This document shows positions 7,813-14,852 of a stretch of 64,000 nt of DNA, in pieces. The translations under genes were made by a program, and so were the position numbers. How positions within the stretch are numbered: the first letter of the stretch is position 1; the number at the start of each line of letters is the position of its first letter. Under the pieces are notes generated by a model that had not been told where the DNA came from, did not search any database, and saw nothing but the letters and a program-made list of their open reading frames with translations. This stretch comes from Clostridiales bacterium mt11 (lineage in GTDB: Bacteria > Bacillota > Clostridia > Tissierellales > Tepidimicrobiaceae): contig LN874946.1 of assembly GCA_001282665.1 (NCBI GenBank), positions 555,839-619,838 on the forward strand, read 5' to 3'.

Positions 7813-8340
7813 TTAAAGATGGCTTCTTTCTAAATCTAAAACACTTAAATCTTCTATTAAAAATATTTTATATTTATTACCTTCTCTAACTGTTATTATA
7901 TACAAATAATTATTGTATTGTTCTGAACTTGAGCTTAATGCTCTTTTGCGTTTTTTAATTATTTGATAATTATAATTATCATTAAAATTTATTCTATTTT
8001 CCTTTTCTATATTTAAAATATTTTCTATTTCAATAATTCTCTTTATTGAAATAAATTTTAGTTCATTCTTATTTAGTTCTATGTTATTAAAATAACTATT
8101 TAGAGTATCTTGATTTTTAGATTCCAATAATGTGAAACTTTGTTTTTCCCCATACCATTCTGTTTTACTTTCTTTGGCTGTTATTAGCTTATCCTTTAAA
8201 TTAATATTTATATTGTACCTTTTTTTTATTTTATTTTTTATTTTTATTTTTCGAATATATGGTTTTGTTATTGAAATATAAATAGGTATAAAAATAATAA
8301 GAATAAAAAATAATTTTTTATATATTTTTTTATTGAACAT
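7813..8340 (-). CDS. Orphan membrane-anchored protein, unknown function
   Basis: I do not recognise this 175-residue protein. It starts with a lysine-rich tip and one hydrophobic helix (residues 10-25, KLFFILIIFIPIYISI), then a basic juxtamembrane stretch (YIRKIKIKNKIKKRYN). The rest is a hydrophilic, Lys/Asn/Ile-rich domain of about 130 residues with no cysteine, so it is probably exposed on one membrane face. GGGGGA about 6 nt before the ATG supports real translation. The codons are even more AT-rich than the neighbours, which fits acquired DNA. It lies alone between dif-like palindromes 2 and 3, with a hairpin in its leader. A secreted or lipoprotein-like role cannot be excluded, but no lipobox is present. 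Confidence 0.75.
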   Translation of the reverse strand: MFNKKIYKKLFFILIIFIPIYISITKPYIRKIKIKNKIKKRYNININLKDKLITAKESKTEWYGEKQSFTLLESKNQDTLNSYFNNIELNKNELKFISIKRIIEIENILNIEKENRINFNDNYNYQIIKKRKRALSSSSEQYNNYLYIITVREGNKYKIFLIEDLSVLDLERSHL

Positions 8341-8364
8341 ATTAATTCCCCCAATAATAGTAAA

Positions 8365-8386
8365 GTCAGCAAAACCTATTGCTGAC
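8365..8386 (-). promoter_or_regulatory. Leader hairpin before the orphan gene
   Basis: GTCAGCAA (8365-8372) pairs with TTGCTGAC (8379-8386) around a 6-nt loop. It ends about 12 nt before the GGGGGA ribosome binding site. It may protect or attenuate the transcript, or be a terminator of incoming transcription. Confidence 0.45.
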
Positions 8387-8419
8387 GTACTTTATACTTC
8401 AATATATGAATAACAGCTT

Positions 8420-8500
8420 ATTCTACATATATAATACCGTCTTTTTTCACTACACCACCCTATCCATTTCTACGCTTCCCCTTTTACTTTTAGTTTTTTA
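8420..8500 (-). repeat. Leader-like block B (diverged copy of 7591-7684)
   Basis: This non-coding block lies between dif-like palindrome 3 and the orphan gene and shares ordered landmarks with block A. It may be a promoter or leader segment carried with the module. Confidence 0.5.
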
Positions 8501-8579
8501 TATAATTATCGCCTTTATATATTATAGTTAGCAACACAAGGTGTTACTTCAAACCGTCCTCTTGTATCTTATAGTCTTA

Positions 8580-8606
8580 AGTTTACATAATTATATTATA
8601 GTCAAT
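8580..8606. repeat. dif-like palindrome 3
   Basis: AGTTTACATAA, 5 nt (TTATA), then TTATAGTCAAT. The left arm matches the dif XerD-side arm exactly. It overlaps the stop codon of the ThiF-like gene (8602-8604). Confidence 0.6.
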
Positions 8607-9291
8607 AATCGAAGTCCACCAAATCAAAACTATTATTCATCACATCTATGTATAGTACTTTCCTCCTCAATAATTCTCCCCTATTAAGAAGTATCTTTAC
8701 TACCTCTGCAACTTCTATGGATGCTATCAGTGGAGGAGTGAAGGATGGGTTGCCTAACTCTTTTTCTATCCCCTTGTCTTCCCTATTGTCCTTCGAATAG
8801 ATAAAATCTAGGGTGTTATCATAGGGGAAAATAGTAGTTACCTGACCGTAAAATCCTCCAATAGCTCCATGAACCATGGGGATATTCAACTTCGATGTGC
8901 TGGACTGAACCACGAACCTAGTTTTAATACTATCCAACGCATCTACTACCACATCATGATCTTCTATAAGGGATATTATATTGGACTCATCTACCATAGC
9001 TTTAACAGCTTCTATATGTATATGAGGATTTACCAATTTCATCCTCTTCTTAGCTTCTTCTGCTTTTCCCATCCCTATATTTTTCGTATGGCTCATTAGC
9101 TGTCTATTTAAATTGGTTTCATCGAATACATCTCCATCTATTGCTGTTATATATCCTATCCCTATTCGTCCTAGCATCTCGATTACATATCCACCTAATC
9201 CTCCACAGCCGATTACACAAACCTTACTCTCATTTAATTTTTTAATCTCTTCAATAGATAATGCATTCATATTTTTTAAATATCGTTTCAT
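8602..9291 (-). CDS. ThiF/MoeB/HesA-family E1-like adenylyltransferase homologue
   Basis: The 229-residue protein is an E1-like enzyme that would bind ATP and activate a protein C-terminus or small acid. It has the Rossmann motif GCGGLGG (residues 28-34), Asp52 and Asp54 in DGD, the N-L-N-R-Q motif ending at Gln64, Lys76 in GMGKAEEA, and Asp117/Asp120 in VVDALD. The Zn-binding Cys-x-x-Cys pairs and the usual catalytic cysteine of ThiF/MoeB are not visible: the only cysteines are 25 and 29, in the nucleotide-binding loop. It may therefore adenylate without forming a thioester, as MccB- or TcdA-like members do. No ThiS/MoaD-like partner gene is nearby. It lies alone between dif-like palindromes 3 and 4. 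Confidence 0.85.
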   Translation of the reverse strand: MKRYLKNMNALSIEEIKKLNESKVCVIGCGGLGGYVIEMLGRIGIGYITAIDGDVFDETNLNRQLMSHTKNIGMGKAEEAKKRMKLVNPHIHIEAVKAMVDESNIISLIEDHDVVVDALDSIKTRFVVQSSTSKLNIPMVHGAIGGFYGQVTTIFPYDNTLDFIYSKDNREDKGIEKELGNPSFTPPLIASIEVAEVVKILLNRGELLRRKVLYIDVMNNSFDLVDFDY

Positions 9292-9324
9292 ATACCCACC
9301 AACTATCCTTGAATTTTAAAACAG

Positions 9325-9351
9325 GGTTTACATAATAATGTTATGTAAACC
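9325..9351. repeat. dif-like palindrome 4 (fully symmetric)
   Basis: GGTTTACATAA, 5 nt (TAATG), then TTATGTAAACC. Both arms match the TTATGTAAACY half-site. The symmetry extends to CAGGG/CCCTG at 9322-9354, and TTTT follows on the minus strand, so it could also act as the terminator of the aminotransferase gene. Confidence 0.6.
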
Positions 9352-9380
9352 CTGAATGTCTATTTAATATATCATACTAA

Positions 9381-10574
9381 TTAATCGTTCTCAACGATTT
9401 CTTTAATTCTGCCAAGGCCTTTTTTAATGTTTTCCATGGATGTTGCATATGATAATCTAATATAATCATCATCACCAAAACCTATTCCAGGTATAACTGC
9501 CACCTTGCCTTCATCAAGTAAAACCTTTGCAAAATCTAAGGAACTATTAATCTTTGTTCCTCTTATGGTTTTCCCTTTTAATTGTGTAATATTGATCATT
9601 ATATAAAAAGCACCTTTTGGCTTTCTACAGCTTAATCCTTCTATTGAATTTATAGTCTCTACCATATAGTTTCTTCTCTCTTCAAAATGCTTTTTCATCT
9701 CTTCTACACTACTTTGATCCCCTGTTAATGCTACTACACTGGCGTATTGAGATATGGAACATGGGTTGGACGTAGTATGGCTCTGAAGATTGCTCATTAC
9801 CTTTATAATGCTTTCGTGAGCTGCTGCATATCCTATCCTCCATCCAGTCATTGCATAAGCTTTAGACATACCATTTATTACAATAGTTAACTTTTTAATA
9901 TCTTCATTAAAAGAAGCAATGCTAATATGCTTTCCATCATATACTAATCTTTCATATATTTCATCAGAGATTACAAATATATTGTTTTTAACAGCCCAAT
10001 CTGCAATTTCCTTTAAGTCATCTTCATCATATATTGCACCTGTTGGATTGCTTGGACTATTTAATATTATAGCTTTTGTCTTATCGGTTAAAACCTTATC
10101 TAAATCTGAAACGGTAAATTTAAAATCATTTTCTTCCTTAGTCTGTATGAATACTGGTTCTCCTCCGGATATCTTAACTAGCTCAGGATAACTTACCCAA
10201 TAAGGTACAGCTATTATGACTTCATCTCCTGGGTTTATGATTGCCATTAAAGCATTATATATGGAATGTTTAGCTCCACTAGATATGATTATATTGCTTG
10301 GTGAATAATCAAGGTTATTATCATTTTTAAGCTTTTCACATATAGCCTTTTTTAATTCGATTATTCCTGAAGCAGGAGTGTATCTTGTTAAACCTTCTTC
10401 TATTGCTCTAATACCTTCTTTCCTGATATTTTCAGGAGTATTAAAATCCGGCTCACCAGCTCCAAAACTTACAACATCAATTCCTTCAGCTTTCATAGCT
10501 TTTGCTTTTGCAGTAATCTCAAGGGTTACTGATGGAGAAATTTTTAATCCCTTTTGTGATAGATTTAGATCCAT
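9381..10574 (-). CDS. PLP-dependent aspartate/aromatic aminotransferase (class I)
   Basis: A fold-type I aminotransferase of the AspB/PatA-like subgroup, probably moving amino groups between aspartate and 2-oxoglutarate. Counted from the ATG at 10574 (397 residues) it has GAGEPDF (38-44), GAKHSIYNAL, Asn176 in SNPTG, Asp204 and Tyr207 in SDEIYERL, the PLP-binding Lys238 in GMSKAYAMTGWRIGY, and the carboxylate-binding Arg in DDYIRLSYA. An ATG at 10589 would add five residues, but that ATG and the codons after it contain the GGAGG that serves the ATG at 10574. It appears to be transcribed alone. The substrate range is inferred from the family only. Confidence 0.93.
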   Translation of the reverse strand: MDLNLSQKGLKISPSVTLEITAKAKAMKAEGIDVVSFGAGEPDFNTPENIRKEGIRAIEEGLTRYTPASGIIELKKAICEKLKNDNNLDYSPSNIIISSGAKHSIYNALMAIINPGDEVIIAVPYWVSYPELVKISGGEPVFIQTKEENDFKFTVSDLDKVLTDKTKAIILNSPSNPTGAIYDEDDLKEIADWAVKNNIFVISDEIYERLVYDGKHISIASFNEDIKKLTIVINGMSKAYAMTGWRIGYAAAHESIIKVMSNLQSHTTSNPCSISQYASVVALTGDQSSVEEMKKHFEERRNYMVETINSIEGLSCRKPKGAFYIMINITQLKGKTIRGTKINSSLDFAKVLLDEGKVAVIPGIGFGDDDYIRLSYATSMENIKKGLGRIKEIVEND

Positions 10575-10647
10575 ATTAACAACCTCCATTTTATCATTTT
10601 ATTATGCTATGGACTAGCAAAAGAGCAGCTTGTCCATTAATTAAAAC

Positions 10648-10706
10648 AAAACTTTTTATAATGAAATTAATTGAAGACTCTATTTTTACTTTATATAAAA
10701 AGTTTT
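10648..10706 (-). terminator. Possible terminator downstream of padR
   Basis: A 13-bp perfect stem (AAAACTTTTTATA, 10648-10660, with its complement at 10694-10706) has a 33-nt loop and TTGTTTT on the minus-strand side. The long loop and AT-only stem make it weak. Confidence 0.4.
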
Positions 10707-10728
10707 ATTTCTTTTTATTAGTTAAGTA

Positions 10729-11112
10729 TTAAAACTTCATATTGTATATATCTTTAAGTACACTCTGTACAATATGTAATGAATCCTCAAATATAGGCTT
10801 ATACTGCAATAAGATTATCTGATAGTGTTTGTATCCTTCATCTGTAAGACGGTATCTCCTTATAGACCTTTTATCTGGTTCATCCCACCAACCAGTAACA
10901 TAGCCTTCCTCTTCCAATTCTCTAAGAAGGGGGTATACCATTCCAGGGCTGGGCTCCCATTTTTCATCTAATCTACTCTTGATTTCATCTATTATTTCAT
11001 TTCCATAATAGCTTTTTTCCTTAAGTAGATGTAAAATATAAAGTTTCACAAAGGAAGTAGTACTAATCTTAGAAGGAAATTGCCTATTTCTTTCACTTCT
11101 ATACTTTGTCAT
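10729..11112 (-). CDS. PadR-family transcriptional regulator
   Basis: The 127-residue protein has a winged-helix DNA-binding domain (KLYILHLLKEKSYYGNEIID) and the PadR signature SPGMVYPLLRELEEEGYVTGWW, followed by RRYRLTDEGYKHYQ and a short helical C-terminus for dimer formation. PadR proteins repress stress or transport genes and release DNA on ligand binding; the ligand here is unknown. Its ATG overlaps the stop codon of the PHP gene (TAATG) with GGAAGGA upstream, so the two are translationally coupled. No transporter or other typical target gene is adjacent. Confidence 0.92.
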   Translation of the reverse strand: MTKYRSERNRQFPSKISTTSFVKLYILHLLKEKSYYGNEIIDEIKSRLDEKWEPSPGMVYPLLRELEEEGYVTGWWDEPDKRSIRRYRLTDEGYKHYQIILLQYKPIFEDSLHIVQSVLKDIYNMKF

Positions 11113-11927
11113 TATATCCTTCCTCTCATTTCTGAAATATGGTCTATATCAATATAGTATTTTCCTAATAAATAATCTCCATTTATGATTTCACCATGAC
11201 AATCTGAACCTCCAGTGATTATTAGATTGTGTTTCTTTCCAATATCCAATATGCTTTTAACATCACCTTCAGTATGTTTAGAATGTATGGCTTCTAACCC
11301 ATCAATGCCTTCTTCTATGCAGTATTCTATTATACTTCTATCCTTTATTAATCCAGGATGAGCTAGTATAGCTATTCCATTTAATTTATGTATAAGCTCT
11401 ATTGCATCTTTTACACTTAAAGTATGTCTTTCCACAAAAGCTTTATTTCCTCTATCCAAGTACATTTCAAATGCTTCTTGGACGCTATTAACATAGCCCT
11501 TATTTACCATAGCTCTAGCTATATGAGGTCTACCAATATAATCATCCTTTGCCAAAGCCTTAATCTCTAGAGGGTCTAATTTCATTCCTAAGGAATTTAC
11601 CTTCTCTATCATTTTTAGTCCTCTAGAAACTCTATCCTCTTTTAATCTATTGGTTTCATATATTATGTTAGGTGATTTATAATCAATAAAATATCCTAAT
11701 ATATGAATATCCTTATTTTTATAAACGCATCCTAGTTCAATCCCTGGAATTATAAATACTCCATCTATTCTCTTACTATATAAAACAGCTGGTTCTATTC
11801 CTAATATGGTATCGTGATCTGTAATGGCTATGCCGTCAATCCCTTTTTTTATGGCTAAATCCACTACTTGATTAGGGGTAAGCAGTCCGTCGGAATAAGT
11901 AGTATGTACGTGTAAATCAAATATCAT
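11112..11927 (-). CDS. PHP-domain phosphoesterase (TrpH/RNase AM-like)
   Basis: The 271-residue protein has the complete PHP metal site: HVHTTYSDG (from residue 6), ITDHDT, PGIELGC, RPHIARAM, LAHPG and GGSDCHG. Relatives act as trinuclear-metal 5'-3' exonucleases or nucleoside 3',5'-bisphosphate phosphatases, so an RNA- or nucleotide-recycling role is likely. Length and motif order match the YciV/TrpH group and not histidinol phosphatase. It is the first gene of a two-gene operon with padR. A TTGAAA-17-TATAAT promoter lies just upstream. Confidence 0.92.
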   Translation of the reverse strand: MIFDLHVHTTYSDGLLTPNQVVDLAIKKGIDGIAITDHDTILGIEPAVLYSKRIDGVFIIPGIELGCVYKNKDIHILGYFIDYKSPNIIYETNRLKEDRVSRGLKMIEKVNSLGMKLDPLEIKALAKDDYIGRPHIARAMVNKGYVNSVQEAFEMYLDRGNKAFVERHTLSVKDAIELIHKLNGIAILAHPGLIKDRSIIEYCIEEGIDGLEAIHSKHTEGDVKSILDIGKKHNLIITGGSDCHGEIINGDYLLGKYYIDIDHISEMRGRI

Positions 11928-11945
11928 ATTAAGCTCTCCTTTTAC

Positions 11946-11974
11946 ATTATAGTTATATTATATACAACTTTCAA
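11946..11974 (-). promoter_or_regulatory. Promoter of the PHP-padR operon
   Basis: Minus strand: TTGAAA (11974-11969), 17 nt, TATAAT (11951-11946). The start codon follows about 19 nt later with AAAGGAGAG as ribosome binding site. Confidence 0.6.
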
Positions 11975-12005
11975 CTTTAGTATCAAGATGCTTTTAGATA
12001 TTAAT

Positions 12006-12037
12006 AAAAAAACCTGCTAAAATTAGCAGGTTTTTTT
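12006..12037 (-). terminator. Terminator after spoVS
   Basis: CCTGCTAA and TTAGCAGG (12013-12030) are flanked by A7 and T7, giving a classic hairpin plus T-run for minus-strand transcripts. Confidence 0.92.
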
Positions 12038-12057
12038 ATTATACTTCACCCCATAAC

Positions 12058-12318
12058 CTATCTTGGTTCAACTATTAACTTAATAGCTGTCCTCTCTTCA
12101 CCATCAATCTCAATATCAGTGAAAGCTGGTATACAAATTAGATCAATTCCACTAGGCGCCACAAATCCTCGTGCTATAGCTACTGCCTTAACTGCTTGAT
12201 TTAAAGCACCTGCTCCTATGGCTTGGATTTCGGCATTACCTTTTTCTCTTAGAACTCCAGCTAGTGCTCCTGCTACAGAATTTGGACTTGATTTTGCTGA
12301 TACTTTTAATACATCCAT
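12058..12318 (-). CDS. spoVS: Stage V sporulation protein S
   Basis: SpoVS is a small Alba-like fold protein needed for late sporulation in Bacillus and strongly conserved in spore formers. The 86-residue product is full length, with VLKVSAKSSPNSVAGALAG, NQAVKAVAIARGFVAPSGID and the terminal EERTAIKLIVEPR. Its own promoter upstream resembles a SigH promoter, as known for spoVS in B. subtilis. It is monocistronic, between a terminator and rny. Confidence 0.98.
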   Translation of the reverse strand: MDVLKVSAKSSPNSVAGALAGVLREKGNAEIQAIGAGALNQAVKAVAIARGFVAPSGIDLICIPAFTDIEIDGEERTAIKLIVEPR

Positions 12319-12366
12319 TAAATATCCCCCTCTACACTATTTTAATATATTTTATGTTTATATTAC

Positions 12367-12395
12367 TAATTCTACAGATAAACTAAAAATCCTCT
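12367..12395 (-). promoter_or_regulatory. SigH-type promoter of spoVS
   Basis: Minus strand: AGAGGATTT (12395-12387), 11 nt, then GTAGAATTA (12375-12367). This matches the SigH consensus RNAGGAWWW and RNNGAATWW with normal spacing, about 50 nt before the spoVS start. Confidence 0.7.
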
Positions 12396-12483
12396 TTTAT
12401 TTTGAAAGATTTTTTAAAAAGTAGAATTTTCATACAAAACTTAAAAATAGTGATCATATTTCTATATATTTCTATATAAATTA

Positions 12484-14013
12484 TTACTTTGCATATTCAA
12501 TGGCACGAGTTTCTCTAATAACATTAACTTTAATCTGTCCCGGATAGTCAAGCTCGGATTCAATTCTTTTTACAATCTCTCTAGCAGTATGAATTATTTC
12601 ATCATCTCTAATATCTTCAGGTTTTACCATAATTCTTATTTCACGGCCAGCTTGAATTGCATAGGATTTTTCTATACCTTCAAAAGAGTTAGCAATTTCT
12701 TCTAATTTTTCAAGCCTCTTTATATAAGCTTCTAAAGTTTCCCTTCGTGCACCTGGTCTTGCAGCAGATATTGCATCAGCTGCTTGTACAAGTACTGCTT
12801 CTACAGTTTGTGGTTCTATATCTCCATGATGGGCTGCAATTGCATGAAGTACCTCTTTAGATTCTCTATATCTTCTCGCTAAATCCACACCAATGTCTAC
12901 GTGAGGTCCTTCTATTTCATGATCTACAGCTTTACCTATATCATGTAGTAATCCAGCCCTCTTTGCTATCTTTACATCTGCACCTAATTCAGCAGCCATA
13001 ACGCCAGCAAGGTGTGCAACTTCCACAGAATGTCTAAGAACATTCTGACCATAACTTGTTCTATATTTTAATCTACCAAGTAATTTTATTAATTCTGGAT
13101 GAAGACCATGAATTCCGGTTTCAAAGGCTGCTTGCTCGCCTTCTTCTCTAATAACGTTATCTACTTCTTTCTTAGCTTTTTCAACCATTTCTTCAATTCT
13201 AGCTGGATGTATCCTTCCGTCTACAATCAATTTTTCAAGAGCAATCCTTGCAACTTCTCTTCTAATAGGATCAAATCCTGATAATACTACAGCTTCAGGA
13301 GTATCATCTATTATCAAATCAATTCCAGTTAAAGTTTCAAGGGTTCTAATATTTCTACCTTCTCTACCAATTATTCTACCTTTCATCTCATCATTTGGTA
13401 AAGCAACAACGGTTACAGTTGATTCTGCTACGTGATCAGCAGCACATTTTTGAATTGCACACGATATGATTTCTCTTGCCTTCTTTTCAGCTTCTTCTTT
13501 AGTTTTATTTTCCATCTCTTTAATCATTATAGCTGATTCATGGGCTATTTCCTTCTTAATATCATTTAATAGTATTTCCTTAGCTTCGTCAGATGTTAGA
13601 CCTGAAAGTCGTTCTAGTTCTTCAACTTGTTTAGTATATAATTCATCGATAAGAGTTTCCTTTTCATCTAATTCCTTTGATTTCTTCGAAAGGATTTCCT
13701 CTTTTCTTTCAAGAGAATCATTTTTTCTATCAATAGATTCCTCTTTATTTAATAAGCGTCTCTCTAATTTTTGAAGTTCAGATCTTCTTTCCCTGTTTTC
13801 TCTTTCATTTTCAGTTCTTATCTTATGAACTTCTTCCTTAGCTTCTAATAGAAGCTCCTTTTTACTTGTCTCAGCATCTTTATTTGCATCTTCAATAATC
13901 CTTTTTGCTAATTCTTCAGCATTTCTTATTTTTCCTTCAGCTATGGTTTTCCTTATATAAAAACCAACAATAATGCCTACAAAAGAACTTATAATTACTT
14001 TTATTAAATCAAT
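12484..14013 (-). CDS. rny: Ribonuclease Y, apparent ATT start codon
   Basis: RNase Y is the membrane-anchored endonuclease that starts mRNA decay. The frame read from 14013 gives 509 residues: an N-terminal membrane helix (DLIKVIISSFVGIIVGFYI), a long coiled coil, the ELERLSGLTSDEAKEILL motif, a KH domain (GRIIGREGRNIRTLETLTG) and an HD domain (LLHDIGKAVDHE). Length and order match the family. No ATG, GTG or TTG occurs in frame until codon 163 (13527), and a stop lies at 14034. GGAGG at 14027-14023 is 9 nt before ATT at 14013, while ATC at 14019 is only 3 nt away. A start at 13527 would remove anchor and coil. A base error at the start codon is the main alternative. Confidence 0.85.
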   Translation of the reverse strand: MDLIKVIISSFVGIIVGFYIRKTIAEGKIRNAEELAKRIIEDANKDAETSKKELLLEAKEEVHKIRTENERENRERRSELQKLERRLLNKEESIDRKNDSLERKEEILSKKSKELDEKETLIDELYTKQVEELERLSGLTSDEAKEILLNDIKKEIAHESAIMIKEMENKTKEEAEKKAREIISCAIQKCAADHVAESTVTVVALPNDEMKGRIIGREGRNIRTLETLTGIDLIIDDTPEAVVLSGFDPIRREVARIALEKLIVDGRIHPARIEEMVEKAKKEVDNVIREEGEQAAFETGIHGLHPELIKLLGRLKYRTSYGQNVLRHSVEVAHLAGVMAAELGADVKIAKRAGLLHDIGKAVDHEIEGPHVDIGVDLARRYRESKEVLHAIAAHHGDIEPQTVEAVLVQAADAISAARPGARRETLEAYIKRLEKLEEIANSFEGIEKSYAIQAGREIRIMVKPEDIRDDEIIHTAREIVKRIESELDYPGQIKVNVIRETRAIEYAK

Positions 14014-14087
14014 AACGATGCACCTCCAATTCTATTTAGTTTTCAAGTTTCATACCACATATTCTTTTAAATAAAACACATTGAATA

Positions 14088-14114
14088 AAAATATAAACCG
14101 AGTAGTCTCGGCTT
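14088..14114 (-). terminator. Probable terminator after the Rad50-like operon
   Basis: On the minus strand CCGAG-ACTA-CTCGG is followed by TTTATATTTTTATT. The stem has only 5 bp but is GC-rich for this genome. Confidence 0.6.
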
Positions 14115-14191
14115 ATAGAGTCTACACATATAATTTTGTATAGCTAGGTACGATTTCATTTTATTACTTTTTCATAAATATGTCAAGAGGA

Positions 14192-14848
14192 TTAGCTAGA
14201 GGTTATTTTCTCTATATGGCTTTCTGTGTCTTTCATAGATACTCTATAGGCATTGGTACTAATAGATGCAAGATGATTATTATGGGTAACCATTATGATC
14301 TGTCTATCAAACATCTCTGATGTCCTCTTCAAAAAATCTGCTACATTAAATATGTAATCCTCACTAACATGTTTAGCAGGTTCATCCAAAATAAGAGGTC
14401 CTTCTATCCTAGGTTTATGAACTTGAAGAAATGATATACGCAGTGCCAAGGATATAATATCCACAACTCCTCCACCCCTTGATTGTTCAGGTTTGGTTTT
14501 TATTACTGTATCTCCTACCTTTGTAATAACATAGAATTCAGCATTAGCTTTACCGTATAGTTCTTCTATTTCAATCTCAAATTCAATATTGTTTTCAAAT
14601 ACATACTGTAAGCAATTAGTCACTAAAGATTCAATTTGAACTTTGGCTTGATTCCTAGCAAATTCCGATGTCCTCTGTAAAAGGATGCTGACCTTTTCTA
14701 TTAAATTTGTTTCGGATTGAATATCCTCTATAAACTTTTTATTTTCTTCAATTTGTTCAAGTATCTTTTCCTTTTTTCCTTCTTCCTTAGAAATATATGA
14801 TTTAATTTGAGATATATAACCATCTAATTCTTCATAGCTATTTATCAT
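14192..14848 (-). CDS. Rad50/SbcC-like ATPase, C-terminal half
   Basis: The 218-residue protein looks like the C-terminal ATPase lobe of Rad50/SbcC made as a separate chain. Residues 1-75 are mostly coiled coil. The ABC signature is QSRGGGVVD (122-130, in the place of LSGG), followed by the extended Walker B GPLILDEPAKHVSE (150-163) and the switch histidine in VTHNNH (His189). It has no Walker A, which is supplied by the separate protein at 15114-16556. It starts 4 nt after the 82-residue coiled-coil gene, so all four genes of the cluster are one operon. The family assignment by motifs is firm; the partnership is inferred from complementarity and operon position. Confidence 0.85.
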   Translation of the reverse strand: MINSYEELDGYISQIKSYISKEEGKKEKILEQIEENKKFIEDIQSETNLIEKVSILLQRTSEFARNQAKVQIESLVTNCLQYVFENNIEFEIEIEELYGKANAEFYVITKVGDTVIKTKPEQSRGGGVVDIISLALRISFLQVHKPRIEGPLILDEPAKHVSEDYIFNVADFLKRTSEMFDRQIIMVTHNNHLASISTNAYRVSMKDTESHIEKITSS

Positions 14849-14852
14849 TTTA

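Noticed and set aside
7517..9351. Integron attC sites as explanation for the palindromes
   Set aside because: The outer arms read GTTTAC, not GTTRRRY, there is no second core site pair, and the neighbouring recombinase has no visible integron-integrase insertion.
7517..9351. CRISPR array
   Set aside because: Only four copies at 183-, 880- and 745-bp steps with genes between them, and no cas gene in the window.
12455..12480. Short tandem repeat of TTTCTATATA near the rny stop codon
   Set aside because: Two copies in AT-rich DNA, easily due to chance.
12484..13527. Reading rny as a 347-residue protein starting at the ATG at 13527
   Set aside because: The upstream frame is open, encodes the family's anchor and coiled coil, and has a Shine-Dalgarno sequence at its head, so the short form is an artefact of the missing standard start codon.
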